64,000 nucleotides of DNA. Source: Diphasiastrum complanatum (lineage: Eukaryota > Streptophyta > Lycopodiopsida > Lycopodiales > Lycopodiaceae). Each line of letters starts with the position of its first letter. The first letter of the stretch is position 1. The notes under the pieces were generated by a model. It saw only the letters and a program-made list of their open reading frames with translations. It made no database searches and was not told the DNA's origin. Shown piece by piece: positions 1 through 11,960 of this stretch. A program made the translations under genes and the position numbers. Location: positions 66,677,852-66,741,851 of the forward strand of contig CM055099.1 of assembly GCA_029204225.1 (NCBI GenBank), in the 5' to 3' direction.

Positions 1-198
1 GGCATTCATAAACTTTTGGCAGATGCAACATTCACATTATCTTTAACATTTCGTACATATTAACTTTAATTATTGGCCCATATTGGCCTAACACATATCC
101 TTGACAAAATAAAGATGAGTTCCACCAAGTCTTCTTTCTTGCATCGCTTCAACTATTTTCGACACCGCACCGCCTTACTGTCATTGTCACTATTACTT

Positions 199-333
199 TC
201 ATATTTGAGCAGATGTCAAGTTTCATTTTATTCTATATGCATTTGGTTAGTGTTTTGATCAAATAGGTGAGTAGTCCAACATGCGTTGTTGGTGCTATAA
301 CTGTTGGCATAGATCTAACATTCAAAGTTAACA
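199..333 (+). repeat. Fragment of the 38.3-kb repeat family
   Basis: This stretch closely matches 38258-38395 in the same orientation, and 3546-3665 in the opposite orientation. All copies share the same run of words around a Tyr/His-rich AT segment ending in 'ttggcatagatct'. It is a piece of a dispersed repeat that elsewhere carries long GA/GT tracts. No coding content is evident. Confidence 0.75.
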
Positions 334-500
334 AACTTTAAGTACAAAAAGCTTTGATCTAAACTTATGGCAAACTTTTCTCTAATGAGTGGCTTAGTGA
401 AAATGTCAGCTAGTTGTTCGTCCGTACTACAATGAACAAAATTCATTTCACGACTCAGCGGCCTCTCACGTATAAAGAACAATTTAAAAGAAGTGCCCAC
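315..500 (-). pseudogene. Copia RNase H C-terminal relic
   Basis: The minus-strand frame contains REMNFVHCSTDEQLADIFTK, the conserved end of Ty1/copia polyproteins (compare VELQHVSSKECVADIFTKPL in the intact element at 8-12 kb). Only about 60 codons remain. It lies downstream, on the same strand, of the integrase relic at 1024-1269. The two are probably ends of one element whose reverse-transcriptase region has been lost. Confidence 0.8.
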
Positions 501-1023
501 GGCACTTATGTAATGATTTATGCCAATAGATCTATCAAGGTTGGGAAGGAATTACTCATGAAGCATAGTTTCAACTCTCATTTGCCCAAATCTTTGCAAA
601 AGACAATAAGTCAAATGTGAATATTTAAAATTTGTTGATGTGAAAATGTATAATCCATGCATTCATGATTGAATTTGATTTTCCTTTTCTTTCTTCTAGG
701 CCTTCTTCTATATTTTTCTTTTCTTTTCTCTCATTTTTTATTTGGAAAAATAGGATAGTACATTGCAATGATTATAAAAGGTAATATTAAAAGGCCCACT
801 TTTTGGTTCCTGAGCTTTGAGCATTGAACCCATCAAAGCTAGATTCATCGCTAGTATTTGAAGGGAGATTTTTAAATTTTTTTGACCTCCTAAGTTGTTC
901 TTATTCGACAGATTCAAGACTCCCTCCTCTTTTTGTAGCACCTATTACCTTCAAATATCATTTGGATAACTCCCATGGAGTCTCAGCCTCGGTCTTCTCT
1001 TGGTCAATTGGACTTTTCTCTTC

Positions 1024-1269
1024 CTAATCAACTTTGTCCTTTACTTTCACATTCACTCCATCATCCGATGACTCATAAATCACATTGTTTTGTTCATTCA
1101 TGTCCATGTTGTCAAAAAATGCATCCTTGGCTATATTAAGCTTTTGTGCATCTCTATCATAAAGCCTACATGCTTTAGCCTTCTGATCATAGTCAAGAAA
1201 AATGCATTTGATAGCGTAAGCATCAAGTTTTCTCCAATTTTCAGTGGGAGAAGCAAGCACCATGGGCAT
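1024..1269 (-). pseudogene. Copia integrase C-terminal relic
   Basis: The frame reads KLDAYAIKCIFLDYDQKAKA and continues into a SRDV-like segment (KLNIAKDAFFDN). This is the copia post-integrase motif that usually appears as KLDxKSxKCIFLGY...SRDVxFxE. The frame is open for 81 codons and ends in acidic linker residues. No catalytic DDE residues remain. It is read as the same minus-strand copia remnant as 315-500. The 500-1024 interval between them holds no recognisable RT. Confidence 0.75.
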
Positions 1270-1363
1270 GGTATTCTTGCATCAATGAACACTTCAAACA
1301 AAGGGAAATGATAAAAAGTATCATAGATTTTAATCTTTACATTCTACATCATGATTGATATGT

Positions 1364-1470
1364 GTTCATTGTATATATGTTGATGATTTGATCATCATTG
1401 GAAGCAATCAGATATTAATAGATCATCAAATCAAATTCATCCAATGCTTTTGACATGAGTTATTAGGGGG
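1364..1470 (+). pseudogene. Copia reverse-transcriptase YVDD fragment
   Basis: A short plus-strand frame encodes YVDDLIIIGSNQ followed by residues resembling the copia RT thumb (IKFIQCFDMSYLG-like). TAT-GTT-GAT-GAT, the RT active site, lies at 1376-1387. The fragment is opposite in strand to the neighbouring copia relics, so it comes from another insertion or an inversion. It is too short for subfamily assignment. Confidence 0.65.
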
Positions 1471-2589
1471 GTAAACTAACTCCTAATGACTTGACCTGTA
1501 TAGGCTTTTAGTTATCTATTGTAACAACAAATAAAGGACAACAACCACACAATGATGCACCATATACTATTAAAAAACTAAAACATTTGACACTAATCAT
1601 CATAGAAAACATTTCTCAAACATTCATGTATAAAACAACATTGTATTCCAAATAGTAGGATGCTTAGAGTACAATGGTAATCACACTACTCAAACCACTT
1701 TGCCTCAAAGGGTTTTACACAAGGCACATGCTTCTTGTTGCCAGCAGAGAAGGACGAAGTAGAAAGATCGCAAAGAACACTCAAATAGCTCTCACCCCTA
1801 GCCAATTATCAAATGCTAATGCACACTCATAACCAACCAGTCCCACATTCGGCTGAATTTCATGTATCTATACACATCACGCTGCTTGAACATAACCAAA
1901 CTTCCCAAACTCGTGAGGTGTCATAAGCATTTCACTTACGGTCACCCACTGTCGTTTCAGGAATTCGTTGGGCTAATTCGCACCGCCCTACTGTCATTGT
2001 CACTATCACTTTCATTTGAATTAGCCACTTCTGACCATGAAGTCACATAATGTGCCAAGCCCCTTCATTGATTCTAAAAGGTTTGAATGGTCACACATGC
2101 CCAACAACTAGTAAAGCTGCTATTTTTGGAAACTCTAATAATTATGTGGTGGCCACTATTGTAGGCAAAGATGTATCACTCAAAACACTTCCAACTAGCG
2201 CCAACTTCAAATTCCGTAATGGCCATAACAATAGTTGACCGTTACCATCCACAATTCGTGACACCAATTGTGATGTCGGCTCCGTCGACATGATTTGATT
2301 CAACCATTTCATTTTAAGTAATGTACAACGTCCACTAACAAATAATTGATGATCTTTGTTCATTGTAATAGCTGCAAAATGGCAAAATTCTAGACTACCG
2401 TATGTTGTGAAATTCTTTGTTGCATTATCCATATATAAACAAGTTGAAGAAGCACCTCTGAAATGGATTGTCCACTTGGAAATACTCTTAAATCAACACT
2501 ATGGCTTCTCAATAAGATCTTTATGTATATTTTGCTTTCTTTTCTTGATGAATAGCGGTTGGGAATTCGAATGGGATGGATGAGTTCCT
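1471..2589. other. No recognisable gene
   Basis: AT-rich sequence. An open minus frame of 96 codons lies at 2142-2432, but it resembles nothing I know and has no supporting motif. A short segment near 1978-2015 repeats words found near 165-205 (caccgcc-tactgtcattgtcacta). Nothing else is supported. Confidence 0.5.
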
Positions 2590-2934
2590 TAGTGCATGAA
2601 CTATATCCATCGGATTCAATGCTATCATCGATAATTCGACATTAGCTCTAAATAATCCAACCTTCGAAGTCACGAGGATTAGAACAATCGATTCTATATA
2701 CACACACAGAATCACTCATTGTATCAAGTCAGATCAAAAGCAACACTACCAACATATACTATCAATCATAAATACAATTCAATCTAAAAATTATCCATCT
2801 GCTAAATTGACTCAGACATAAACAGAAATTAATGCAAACGGCACAACACGACAATATTCAATGTCTATTAAGTCAAAAATGTGTACATGTCTGAATGCAA
2901 TCAGATGAATAGTATCTCTGATATAATACTCTGG

Positions 2935-3621
<687 letters not shown>

Positions 3622-3670
3622 CAAATGCATATAGAATATAATGAAACTTGAAATCTACTCAAATATGAGC

Positions 3671-5018
3671 ATTAGCCTGTATAAACAGCTTATAAAACAA
3701 TATAAATGCATTTAATTCATTCACAAATTGCACATACATCAAGCGTACAACACAATTTTTATAGCACCAGCAACACATGTAGAAGAGAGCCAAAAATAAA
3801 TGATAATATTTTACCAAAACTTCTCCAAATTAAAAATGAGCATTGGCTAACATTTTATCTACATCATATTTGCTGTTTATAACTGAGATATATGACTCTC
3901 CCTCCTCTCTCTAGATTAACATACTCTAAATTAGTCAACGTATAGCCTAAACTAGCTATATTGGCCAAAATTGCCAATGTACATAAAACATGAACTGTTT
4001 GTGTATTCATAAGGATACTTGAACCCATTTAAATAATATACTAACATGATTTTGGCCTCTAAAATGCCATAGATGACCAAGTAAATGTTGCCACCTTTTA
4101 ACCCTCCTTCAACTATGCTTGTTATTCCCACATCATAACTTCGATCTATCTTAAGAATTGACTCTTTCTTAAGAATGCATCTTTCCTCTAAGCATCTATA
4201 AAAATATAAAATAGAAATATTTCATAATTGTTATCATAGAATAATGTCCATACCAGATGCTTCACTATCACTTACATCAATTGTACTTATCAAGATGTAA
4301 ATAGAACCTGAAAAGCACATAGAATCATAATGATTTACTTGTTTCGATGGGATAGTGAATGCGTTGTAGTAACTTGCAAGGTGTAGCATCATGTCGGTTT
4401 GAGTTGTATATTGACAGCCAGTTGTTAGACCCAGACATCAGATTTACTTTGATAACACTCAAATTGGATATCAAGAGGATCCTGAATACGGTGCACCCAT
4501 CATCCATTTACAATATTTTATATTGACCAACTAGTTCTTTTCATAGCTTTTGGACCAATTCAAAGCTTTATCAAGGGGTATTCATCCTCCAAACTAGATT
4601 TGATCATTCATTAATCGTCACATCTTGATCAATTGTTGAACACCCAGTATAGTACCTACACTCTTTTCAAGTCTAGCATCCATACTTTCAAGCGCTATTA
4701 TCTTGGATTCTGTTATTGATTAGGTTCTACTTTTTTCCTATCAAGGATAATCAAAACAAGTAGATCTTTGATCAGGCCCTGGCGATAGGATGATCCTTGA
4801 TCAAAGTGTCTTTTCTTTTTGACCAAAAGAACCCATAAAAAATAAAAATAGATTTGGAAAATACAAAAACATGAGACATTAGAGGAAATCCAAAATAAAA
4901 GACCCTTTTTAGAGATGTTTTTTATTTGACAGACACCAACATGATGAAAGACAGTTATGAAAAGAACAATGATAACTGTGTTAATACAATCGTGAATTAC
5001 TTAGAGCACGGAGATTAT
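3671..5018. other. Intergenic; contains a diverged segment shared with Copia-2 and a MITE end
   Basis: The 4130-4310 portion is similar to 17270-17450 inside Copia-2 ('ggatgcttcactatctctta'-like core). At 4872-4912 lies 'cattagaggaaatccaa' followed by 'aaagaccctttt', which resembles the terminal inverted repeat of the MITE at 21729-22104. A 60-codon minus ORF at 4325-4507 has no recognisable motif. No gene is supported. Confidence 0.5.
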
Positions 5019-5213
5019 GAGTTGTTCTATTGTGTTGAATAACATTATCAATGTAGGAGTCTTAGACTGCCGTGAAAGAGAGATTGCAGAAACGATTAGG
5101 CATCTGAGATAGCCATGCAATCCTCTAATGTTGATAATCTGATATGAAGAGTATGTAGAAATAATTTAGGCATCAAAGACAGCCATACATTTCTCTTTAC
5201 AATGATGTTTGCT
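5019..5213 (+). repeat. Repeat unit shared with 30244-30430
   Basis: About 190 bp, starting near 'gagttgttctattgtgttga' and ending near 'catttctcttta', matches 30244-30430 in the same orientation with scattered substitutions. Function unknown. The 5214-5545 stretch after it shows nothing recognisable. Confidence 0.8.
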
Positions 5214-5839
5214 TAAGAGGAGTGAGAATTAATTTCATTCAACAAGAATGCAAAGATATAGAACAATAGCGAATCCATATAATAATGTTGTAAAACAACA
5301 ATCAGACCGCAATACAATTGCGCTGATAAATGTGTGATCCTACTTACAGGTTCAAATCAATTGCTAATGTTCTCTCTATATATAATCACTAACTCTGAGG
5401 AGTCAGCTACTAGAAGATCCGTTCTAGTCGTTTTATCTCGACTAGAGTATCCACATGCATCTACACATCCTATACATACATCCCTGTCTTCCTCAATCGC
5501 TCATTTACATATATATCAACTAGAAGATCACGCAATATTCTAATAAGCGGAATGGTTACGGCACCTCACGAGTTTGGGAAGTCTGGTTCGGGAAGTCCGG
5601 TTGCATGCACCAGCATCTACAAGCCACATTGACATGCAAAAGCATGTGTGTGGCACTTTGTGGCAATAGAAATAGAACAAAAAGAAACTCCAAATCAACA
5701 CTCTTTGAAGTTTTGAAGTCTAGATTAGTGATTCCATTTTCGTTTGCTGACATGGCATAACTAACAGCTTGATTTACTAGAGTACCATGTATCCAAGACT
5801 AGGAGTATACTGAATTCTACTTACTGGTCATGGACATAA

Positions 5840-6179
5840 CAAAATCAACTCTTATTATTCCAACTATATGACATTTTAACTATACAACATCAAAATGGTA
5901 AAATTAGCTACCTGTTTTGTCCAATATATTTCGATAACCAGAAATTACAAAGTGACATATATCAAATAAAATAAAAATACACATCGATTTACAAGTCTGA
6001 AATATTAGAAGCCATATTTGTAAATAATCTCTTTAATAGATTTAATACAACAACAAGTCATTGGAAATTAAACCTACCAAACATTAAACGAGGAAAGCAT
6101 ACTAGGATCTATTTTGTTTGCATATACTTGCTTAACACAGACATGACCCTTCTAACGAGCACCTTTTTGGAGTGGAATT
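5840..6179 (+). repeat. Germin-upstream repeat R3, left part (split by Copia-1)
   Basis: This matches about 35555-35895 in the same orientation and, over its last few tens of bases, the reverse complement of the 50.7-kb copy. The match resumes at 12611 after the Copia-1 insertion. A related shorter piece lies at 5600-5750 ('ccacattgacatgcaaaagc'). In the 35.5-kb copy this block lies upstream of a germin-like pseudogene. Confidence 0.8.
6175..6179. repeat. Target-site duplication GAATT, left
   Basis: GAATT directly precedes the 5' LTR (TGTGAAAA...) and recurs at 12611-12615 directly after the 3' LTR. A single GAATT is present at the empty paralogous site near 35887-35893 ('ggaggggaattttacaag'). 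Confidence 0.9.
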
Positions 6180-6834
6180 TGTGAAAATTGTCAACATTTC
6201 CTAGCTAGTTTGAGGCCTAAATTGGCTAAAATTGTAAATAGTTTTGGTTCTGGAGTTTCACACGTGTGAACCAGGCCACAATGTTTTTATTTACTGTATT
6301 TTTTCAGTATGATGAAGTGTCAAACTTCATACCCTTCAAAATGAGACCATTTTGATGTATTTTGGTCATATAAGCCATTTTTAGCTATTTTTCCTATATA
6401 GGGAATATCTAGGGTCAAGTACCTTCTAGAGAGAGGAGAGAGAGTCATCTTCCTCATCCATAAATAGTAGGGAAGTCGTGGAGAACAGGTTGGAGAAACC
6501 TTTTGTATGCTTCATTGAGATCAATAGATCATTGTCATTGTTTCTTCCTCCATTGAGAGCATTGTTGTGTGTATTGTCTTCAAGCTATTGTGTATGATCT
6601 TAGGTGCTTTCCAAAAGTGGTAGGCTGATGTATTATGGACTGTATAATGCTATTTTGGGCCGCACTTGATGTTTATGGAAGTTTCCATTTGTGATAAATG
6701 CTTTTTGATCAAGTTCTTTGCATTCTAGGTAGCATAGAATGTGTTGCCAATTCCTAGCTTATGTAGTTTGGAGTGCAAGCATTCAAGCCAATGATCTTGG
6801 AGTTTAGATCCACTTAGGATCTGTATTTTTCACA
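6180..6834 (+). repeat. Copia-1 5' LTR
   Basis: It begins TGTGAAAATTG and ends TTTTTCACA, followed at once by the primer-binding site. The U3 part holds a 14-bp perfect palindrome with a G-box core (ttcacacgtgtgaa, 6257-6270; CACGTG 6261-6266). A TATA-like 'ctatata' lies at 6394-6400, about 215 bp into the LTR. Transcription would start roughly 30 bp downstream of that if it is the functional TATA element, which is an inference. Confidence 0.95.
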
Positions 6835-6846
6835 TGGTATCAGAGC
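6835..6846 (+). other. Copia-1 primer-binding site (initiator Met tRNA 3' end)
   Basis: TGGTATCAGAGC starts immediately after the LTR. It is complementary to the 3' end of plant initiator methionine tRNA and is the standard copia PBS. Confidence 0.95.
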
Positions 6847-8006
6847 TGGTTGGCTTCTATTTACAGTAAGTATTCCATTTTTGGTGATATTTGGATGTTT
6901 GATCAAGTTCTAGCATGATTTTGCATTGCTTTGTTGATCAAATCTTACTAACCTTTGTTTTGTGAGTTGAACTTGTGGATCAAAAGCATATTTCAGGTCT
7001 ATTGAAGATCAGAGGCTGAAAAGAAACTATTTTGGATCAGATCATAACACCTAATCATTTGTGATTGTGAGGCTTGTGCATATTCAATACTAACAATGTT
7101 CTTTTCAATCCTATTGTTGACAATCTCCATTCTTGGATGAACATTCTCCTTAAGTGGATGAAACTTCTCCTTAAGTGGATGACAAATGCTCTTTTGAGTG
7201 AGTTGTAATTCTCCTAAAGGCTGAGCAAAGCTCCCATTTGGATGAAAGATCCCCTTTTTTGGGTGAACATATTGTAAGCTCCATTGTGAAGAGCATATTG
7301 TAAAGATTGTCATCAATTTTGGCATAATTTTTGGTGTACTTTGTTGAGCATGTAAGTAACTCTCCTTATGTAATTTGATTGGAGCATTTGCTGGAAGGTG
7401 TTAACCATTATGCAAGTGTGTTTTCAGGTTCTTAACAGGTTGAGGAACATTCTCATGTGAAGTGATCTTAGATCTACATCTAAACACCAAGATTTGACAA
7501 GATAGTGAAGCTAGTCTTGTGATTCACTAAGTGTGCTCATTCATTCACCTCTAAATCTTGTATTTATCACTTGCTGGAGTTTATAAACTTTTAGAAGTGT
7601 GGTTTACATGTGGTTTTACAGGTTGAATCAATATCTTAGTGTGTTGATCATATGTTGATCAAGTTTGTTCATTACTAGGTAATCTTGGCATCCTAGTTTT
7701 GGGTATTTTCTAAGAATGCAAGTAACTCTTCACACCATAACTTGATTTGGTCACTTGCTGGAAAGTTTGAGAGCTTAAGCAAGAGTGTGTTCAGGTTGGT
7801 TTGATTTTGTAATCCATTCTTAGTGTGTGCAAAGTGTTGCATGTGTTTCAATCTTCCTTTCTATGCTTGGAAACCATCTAGGTTCAAGATAGAAGTGTTT
7901 TAGGGTCCTAAATCTTCATAGATCTCTTTATCTATCATTTGTTGAGAGAAAAGTGAGTGCTAAGTGCTTTAGGACAGAACCTAAAAGTTGAAGAAACATT
8001 AGAATC
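6847..8006 (+). other. Copia-1 untranslated leader with degenerate internal repeats
   Basis: About 1.16 kb separates the PBS from the gag start. Words recur within it: 'gcaagtaactct' plus 'cttgctggaa' plus 'gtgtgttttcaggtt'-like segments near 7350-7440, 7560-7625 and 7715-7800, and 'ttaagtggatga' twice near 7150-7180. These look like degenerate 150-350 bp repeat units. A packaging or dimerisation role is possible but unproven. The leader contains no long sense ORF. Confidence 0.6.
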
Positions 8007-11000
8007 ATGGCTTCCAATGGTGGGATCATGCTAGAGTCTAGTGAAAGGTTGAGTTCATCAAACTACTCTACTTGGAAAGTGAGGATGGAGTCCTTACTTG
8101 AGTTGAATGAACTCATGGACATAGTTGCAGAAATTGAAGAGAGACCTCTCACACTTCAAGAGCAACAAAGCTTTGATAAGAAGGCCAAAAGGGCTCTTCA
8201 TATCATTAAAATGAATGTTACAAATGAACTTCTCAAGGAAGTTGGAAAGTGTCAAAGTGCAAGTGAGGCATGGAATGCCTTAAAGAAGCTCTTTGAATCA
8301 AAGTCCACATCTAGGGTATTGACCCTAAGGAGACAAATATTTTCTAGTAGGCAAAGAGAGGGTGAAAGTGCTCATGCATTTATCTTGAGAGTTAAGTCCC
8401 TAAGTGATGATTTAGCATGCATTGATGAGAACATAAAAGATGGTGAAATAGTCCAAGTTATGTTGAATGGTTTGCTAAATGAACATGCTAACCTTGTGCA
8501 AAGTTTTGCCATTCAAAGAGTCTTGCCAAGTGTGGTTGACTTGCAAGAAATCTTATTGGCTGAAGAACATAGGTTGCAATCAAAGCTTGATGGTGCATCC
8601 TTGCAAGGTGGAGGTGAAGAGGCTTTCTTCACAAAAGGCAAATTCAAGGGCAAAGGTAAAGGCAAAGGGAAATGGTCCAAAGGTGGTAACTTTGATCATG
8701 ATGATCACTCTTCCTCTTCCTCTTCTACTAAGAACAATAAGTCAAAGTTCAAGTGCTTTTATTGTGGGATAAAAGGTCATTTTGCAAATGAATGTTATAA
8801 GAAGAAAAGAGAGCAAGGAGAGAGGCAAGGAAATCTTACAATAGATGAGGAAGAACATAACACATGTGAATCACTTGTTATGACTTCAAGTTTGTTAGCC
8901 AACATAGATGATAATGATCCTTGGTGGATTGATAGTGGAGCCTCATCTCACATGACAAGACATAAGGAATACTTTACATCCTTATTGTCTTATGAGGGAG
9001 AAGGTAACATCATCTACACTGCAAATGATGGTCAATGTGACATCAAAGGCATAGGCACTATTCCTATTTCCCTTTCAACAAATAGGAAAGCAAATCTTGA
9101 AAATGTTTTGTACATTCCTTCAATCACTAAGAATTTGCTTAGTGTAAGTCAAATGATTGACAAAGGACTTGATGTGGAGTTCATTGGAGATGCATGTTTG
9201 ATAAGTAAATGTGGATCCTTGATTGCTCAAGGTAGGAGGCATGGTAAACTTTTCAAGCTTGATGCATGTGTGATCTCTAATCATGAAGGATGTATGGCTA
9301 GGGAGCAATTGACAAACCAAGAAGTTTGGCACAAGAGGTTGGGCCATCCCAACTTCAAATCTTTGGAGGTAATGGCAAAGAAAGAGCTTGTTCTTGGTCT
9401 CCCTAAAAGTCTTGTTGCAAACAATAGTGTTTGTGAACATTGTGCCTTGTCCAAATCTCATAGACTTGCTTATTCTAGATCTACTTCTAGATCTAAAGAA
9501 GCTTTTCAACTTGTGCATTCTGATATTCATTCTTCTAGTACAACTAGCAATGGTGGGGCAAAGATGTATGCAACTTTCATTGATGACTTTAGTAGGTATA
9601 CTTGGATCTATCTTCTTAAAAGTAAGGATGAAGTGTTTGCTGCATTTGTCAAGTTCAAGAATGAAATGGAAAACCAATTCAATACAAAGATCAAATGCTT
9701 AAGATCTGATAATGGAGGGGAATACACCTCAAATAGGTTCAAAGACTTTTGTATAGCACATGGGATTAAGAGGGAGATGTCTAGTCCTAGGACTCCACAA
9801 CAGAATGGAGTGGCCGAGAGGAAGAATAGAACCCTTTGTGAATGTGCCAAGGCAATGAGACTACATGCTAATCTTGCTAAGTCTTTTTGGGGGGAAGCTT
9901 TAGCATGTGCTAACTATCTATGTAATAGATGGACAAGTGCTTCCTTGGATGGTAAAACTCCTCATGAGGTTCTTTATGGTAGAAGGCCGAGTGTCAAGCA
10001 TTGTAGGATCTTTGGATGTACATGTTTTGTCAATATCACACTTGATGATAGAACTAAAGAAGATCCTTCATCAAAGAAGGGTGTGTTTGTTGGCTATAGT
10101 GAAGTAAGCAAGGCTTACAAAGTGTACATTCCTTCTACAAAGAAAGTTGTCATAAGTAGGGATGTCATCTTTCATGAAGAGAATGTTTCCAATGTTGTTG
10201 ATGTTGATGTTGATGTGCCTACTAATCATCATGATGTGCAAGATGTCTTGGATGAAGATGGAGATGCCACTCCAAAGCAAACTTCAAGGAAGACTCAAAG
10301 GCAAAGGGCTAAGCCATCAAGGCTAACCTATGATGAAAAAGGAAAGCAAGTGGTGGACAACTCTAACTTTGCTTTTCTTACCTCTTTTGATGAACCAACT
10401 TGTGTAGGTGAAGCAATTCAAAAGAAGGAATGGATCCAAGCCATGGATCATGAGCATCAAGCACTCATCAAAAGCAACACATGGAGGTTGGTAAAGCTTC
10501 CAAAGGACAAGAAGGCAATTGGTTGTAAGTGGATCTTCAAGATCAAGACAAATCAAGATGGATCAATCAACAAGTACAAGGCAAGGTTGGTGGCAAAGGG
10601 GTATGCTCAAGAATATGGTATTGACTATGATGAGACCTTTTCACCCGTGGCAAAGATGGTAACTATTCGAATCCTAATCTCTCTTGCAACTCTTTATGAT
10701 TGGGATATGTGGCAAATGGATGTTACTAATGCCTTCTTGAATGGTGATCTTGAAGAAGATATTTACATGGAGCAACCCGAGGGCTATGTTTCACATGATG
10801 AGCCTAATCATGTGTGCTATCTCCAAAAGAGTTTGTATGGGCTAAAGCAAGCACCAAGGAGTTGGTATGCTAAGCTCAATTCCTTCTTACTTTCTCAAAA
10901 CTTTGTTATGAGTGAGTATGATCATTCTCTCTACTTTAGATTGAATGAAAATGATATCACTTTACTTTTGATCTATGTTGATGACATTATCTTAAGTGGT

Positions 11001-11960
11001 GGTAACAATCTAGATATAGATGAAATCAAGATGGCACTCAAAAGAGAGTTTGAAATTCAAGATCTTGGTAAACTTCATTATATCTTAGGAATAGAGATTA
11101 TTATAACTTCTAAATCTACATTCATATGTCAAGAAAAGTATGTTAACTCTATTCTAAAAAGGTTTCATATGGAAGATTGTAAAGTTGTTTCTACTCCTAT
11201 GGAATCAAATGTAAAGCTAACTACAAGAAGTAATGAAAGATCCTTCAAGGACATTACTCTCTATAGAAAGCTAATAGGATCTCTTATATGGTTAACCATC
11301 ACAAGACCTGATCTAAGCTTTGTGGTTGGTAAACTAAGTCAATTTATGCAAGATCCTAGTGAGGCTCATTGGAAGCTAGGAAAGAGAGTACTTAGATACA
11401 TCTCGGGATCTAGAGATTTTGGCATCTTGTATGGAGGTACTACACCTAACCTTTGTGGATTTTCAGATTCAGATTTTGCAGGTGATCAAATGGATAGGAA
11501 GTCAACAAGTGCCTTTGCAATCTATCTTGGAGATGGAGTGGTCTCATGGCTATCAAAGAAGCAACCAACTATCTCTCTATCTTCCACCGAAGCCGAGTAC
11601 AAGGCATTAACAACATGCACCAAGGAGATTCTTTGGATCAAGAGGATGTTATTGGATCTTCACTTGCTGGAACCAGAGAAGACTCCAATCATACTTTGTG
11701 ATAACCTTTCAGCCCAAAGCTTGGCAAGCAATCCTGTTTTTCATGCAAGGAGCAAGCACATTGAGATTGCTCACCATTTTGTGAGAGATCAAGTCATTGC
11801 CAAAGAGGTGGAGCTTCAACATGTCTCTTCAAAGGAGTGTGTGGCTGATATCTTCACCAAACCATTGGGAAAGGACCTATATTTAATGCATAGATCTAAT
11901 CTTGGAATGTGCTCAAAGACTATGTTGAAACTAGCATCCAATGTTGAAGAGGGAGTGTGA
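8007..11960 (+). CDS. Copia-1 gag-pol polyprotein, intact
   Basis: One 1317-codon frame encodes the whole retrotransposon polyprotein. Gag is at the N-terminus; a CCHC zinc knuckle (CFYCGIKGHFANEC) starts at residue 250. The aspartic protease motif DSGA starts at residue 309. The integrase His-Cys domain begins at WHKRLGH (H442), and its catalytic triad is D506, D568 and E604, giving the copia spacing of 35 residues between the last two. Reverse transcriptase has YVDD with Asp at 992-993. RNase H carries SDSDFAGD near residue 1153 and SSTEAEYKAL near 1192. The ATG at 8007 is preceded by leader with no competing in-frame start. The TGA stop lies inside the first bases of the 3' LTR, so the ORF runs through the polypurine tract. 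No frameshift or premature stop was found. Confidence 0.97.
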   Translation: MASNGGIMLESSERLSSSNYSTWKVRMESLLELNELMDIVAEIEERPLTLQEQQSFDKKAKRALHIIKMNVTNELLKEVGKCQSASEAWNALKKLFESKSTSRVLTLRRQIFSSRQREGESAHAFILRVKSLSDDLACIDENIKDGEIVQVMLNGLLNEHANLVQSFAIQRVLPSVVDLQEILLAEEHRLQSKLDGASLQGGGEEAFFTKGKFKGKGKGKGKWSKGGNFDHDDHSSSSSSTKNNKSKFKCFYCGIKGHFANECYKKKREQGERQGNLTIDEEEHNTCESLVMTSSLLANIDDNDPWWIDSGASSHMTRHKEYFTSLLSYEGEGNIIYTANDGQCDIKGIGTIPISLSTNRKANLENVLYIPSITKNLLSVSQMIDKGLDVEFIGDACLISKCGSLIAQGRRHGKLFKLDACVISNHEGCMAREQLTNQEVWHKRLGHPNFKSLEVMAKKELVLGLPKSLVANNSVCEHCALSKSHRLAYSRSTSRSKEAFQLVHSDIHSSSTTSNGGAKMYATFIDDFSRYTWIYLLKSKDEVFAAFVKFKNEMENQFNTKIKCLRSDNGGEYTSNRFKDFCIAHGIKREMSSPRTPQQNGVAERKNRTLCECAKAMRLHANLAKSFWGEALACANYLCNRWTSASLDGKTPHEVLYGRRPSVKHCRIFGCTCFVNITLDDRTKEDPSSKKGVFVGYSEVSKAYKVYIPSTKKVVISRDVIFHEENVSNVVDVDVDVPTNHHDVQDVLDEDGDATPKQTSRKTQRQRAKPSRLTYDEKGKQVVDNSNFAFLTSFDEPTCVGEAIQKKEWIQAMDHEHQALIKSNTWRLVKLPKDKKAIGCKWIFKIKTNQDGSINKYKARLVAKGYAQEYGIDYDETFSPVAKMVTIRILISLATLYDWDMWQMDVTNAFLNGDLEEDIYMEQPEGYVSHDEPNHVCYLQKSLYGLKQAPRSWYAKLNSFLLSQNFVMSEYDHSLYFRLNENDITLLLIYVDDIILSGGNNLDIDEIKMALKREFEIQDLGKLHYILGIEIIITSKSTFICQEKYVNSILKRFHMEDCKVVSTPMESNVKLTTRSNERSFKDITLYRKLIGSLIWLTITRPDLSFVVGKLSQFMQDPSEAHWKLGKRVLRYISGSRDFGILYGGTTPNLCGFSDSDFAGDQMDRKSTSAFAIYLGDGVVSWLSKKQPTISLSSTEAEYKALTTCTKEILWIKRMLLDLHLLEPEKTPIILCDNLSAQSLASNPVFHARSKHIEIAHHFVRDQVIAKEVELQHVSSKECVADIFTKPLGKDLYLMHRSNLGMCSKTMLKLASNVEEGV
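11943..11955 (+). other. Copia-1 polypurine tract
   Basis: The purine-rich 'gttgaagagggag' abuts the 3' LTR start and still encodes the last residues of the polyprotein (VEEG). It would prime plus-strand DNA synthesis. Confidence 0.85.

Noticed and set aside
8479-11610. Short ORFs on both strands inside 8.0-12.0 kb
   Set aside because: All overlap the intact Copia-1 polyprotein frame and lack homology.
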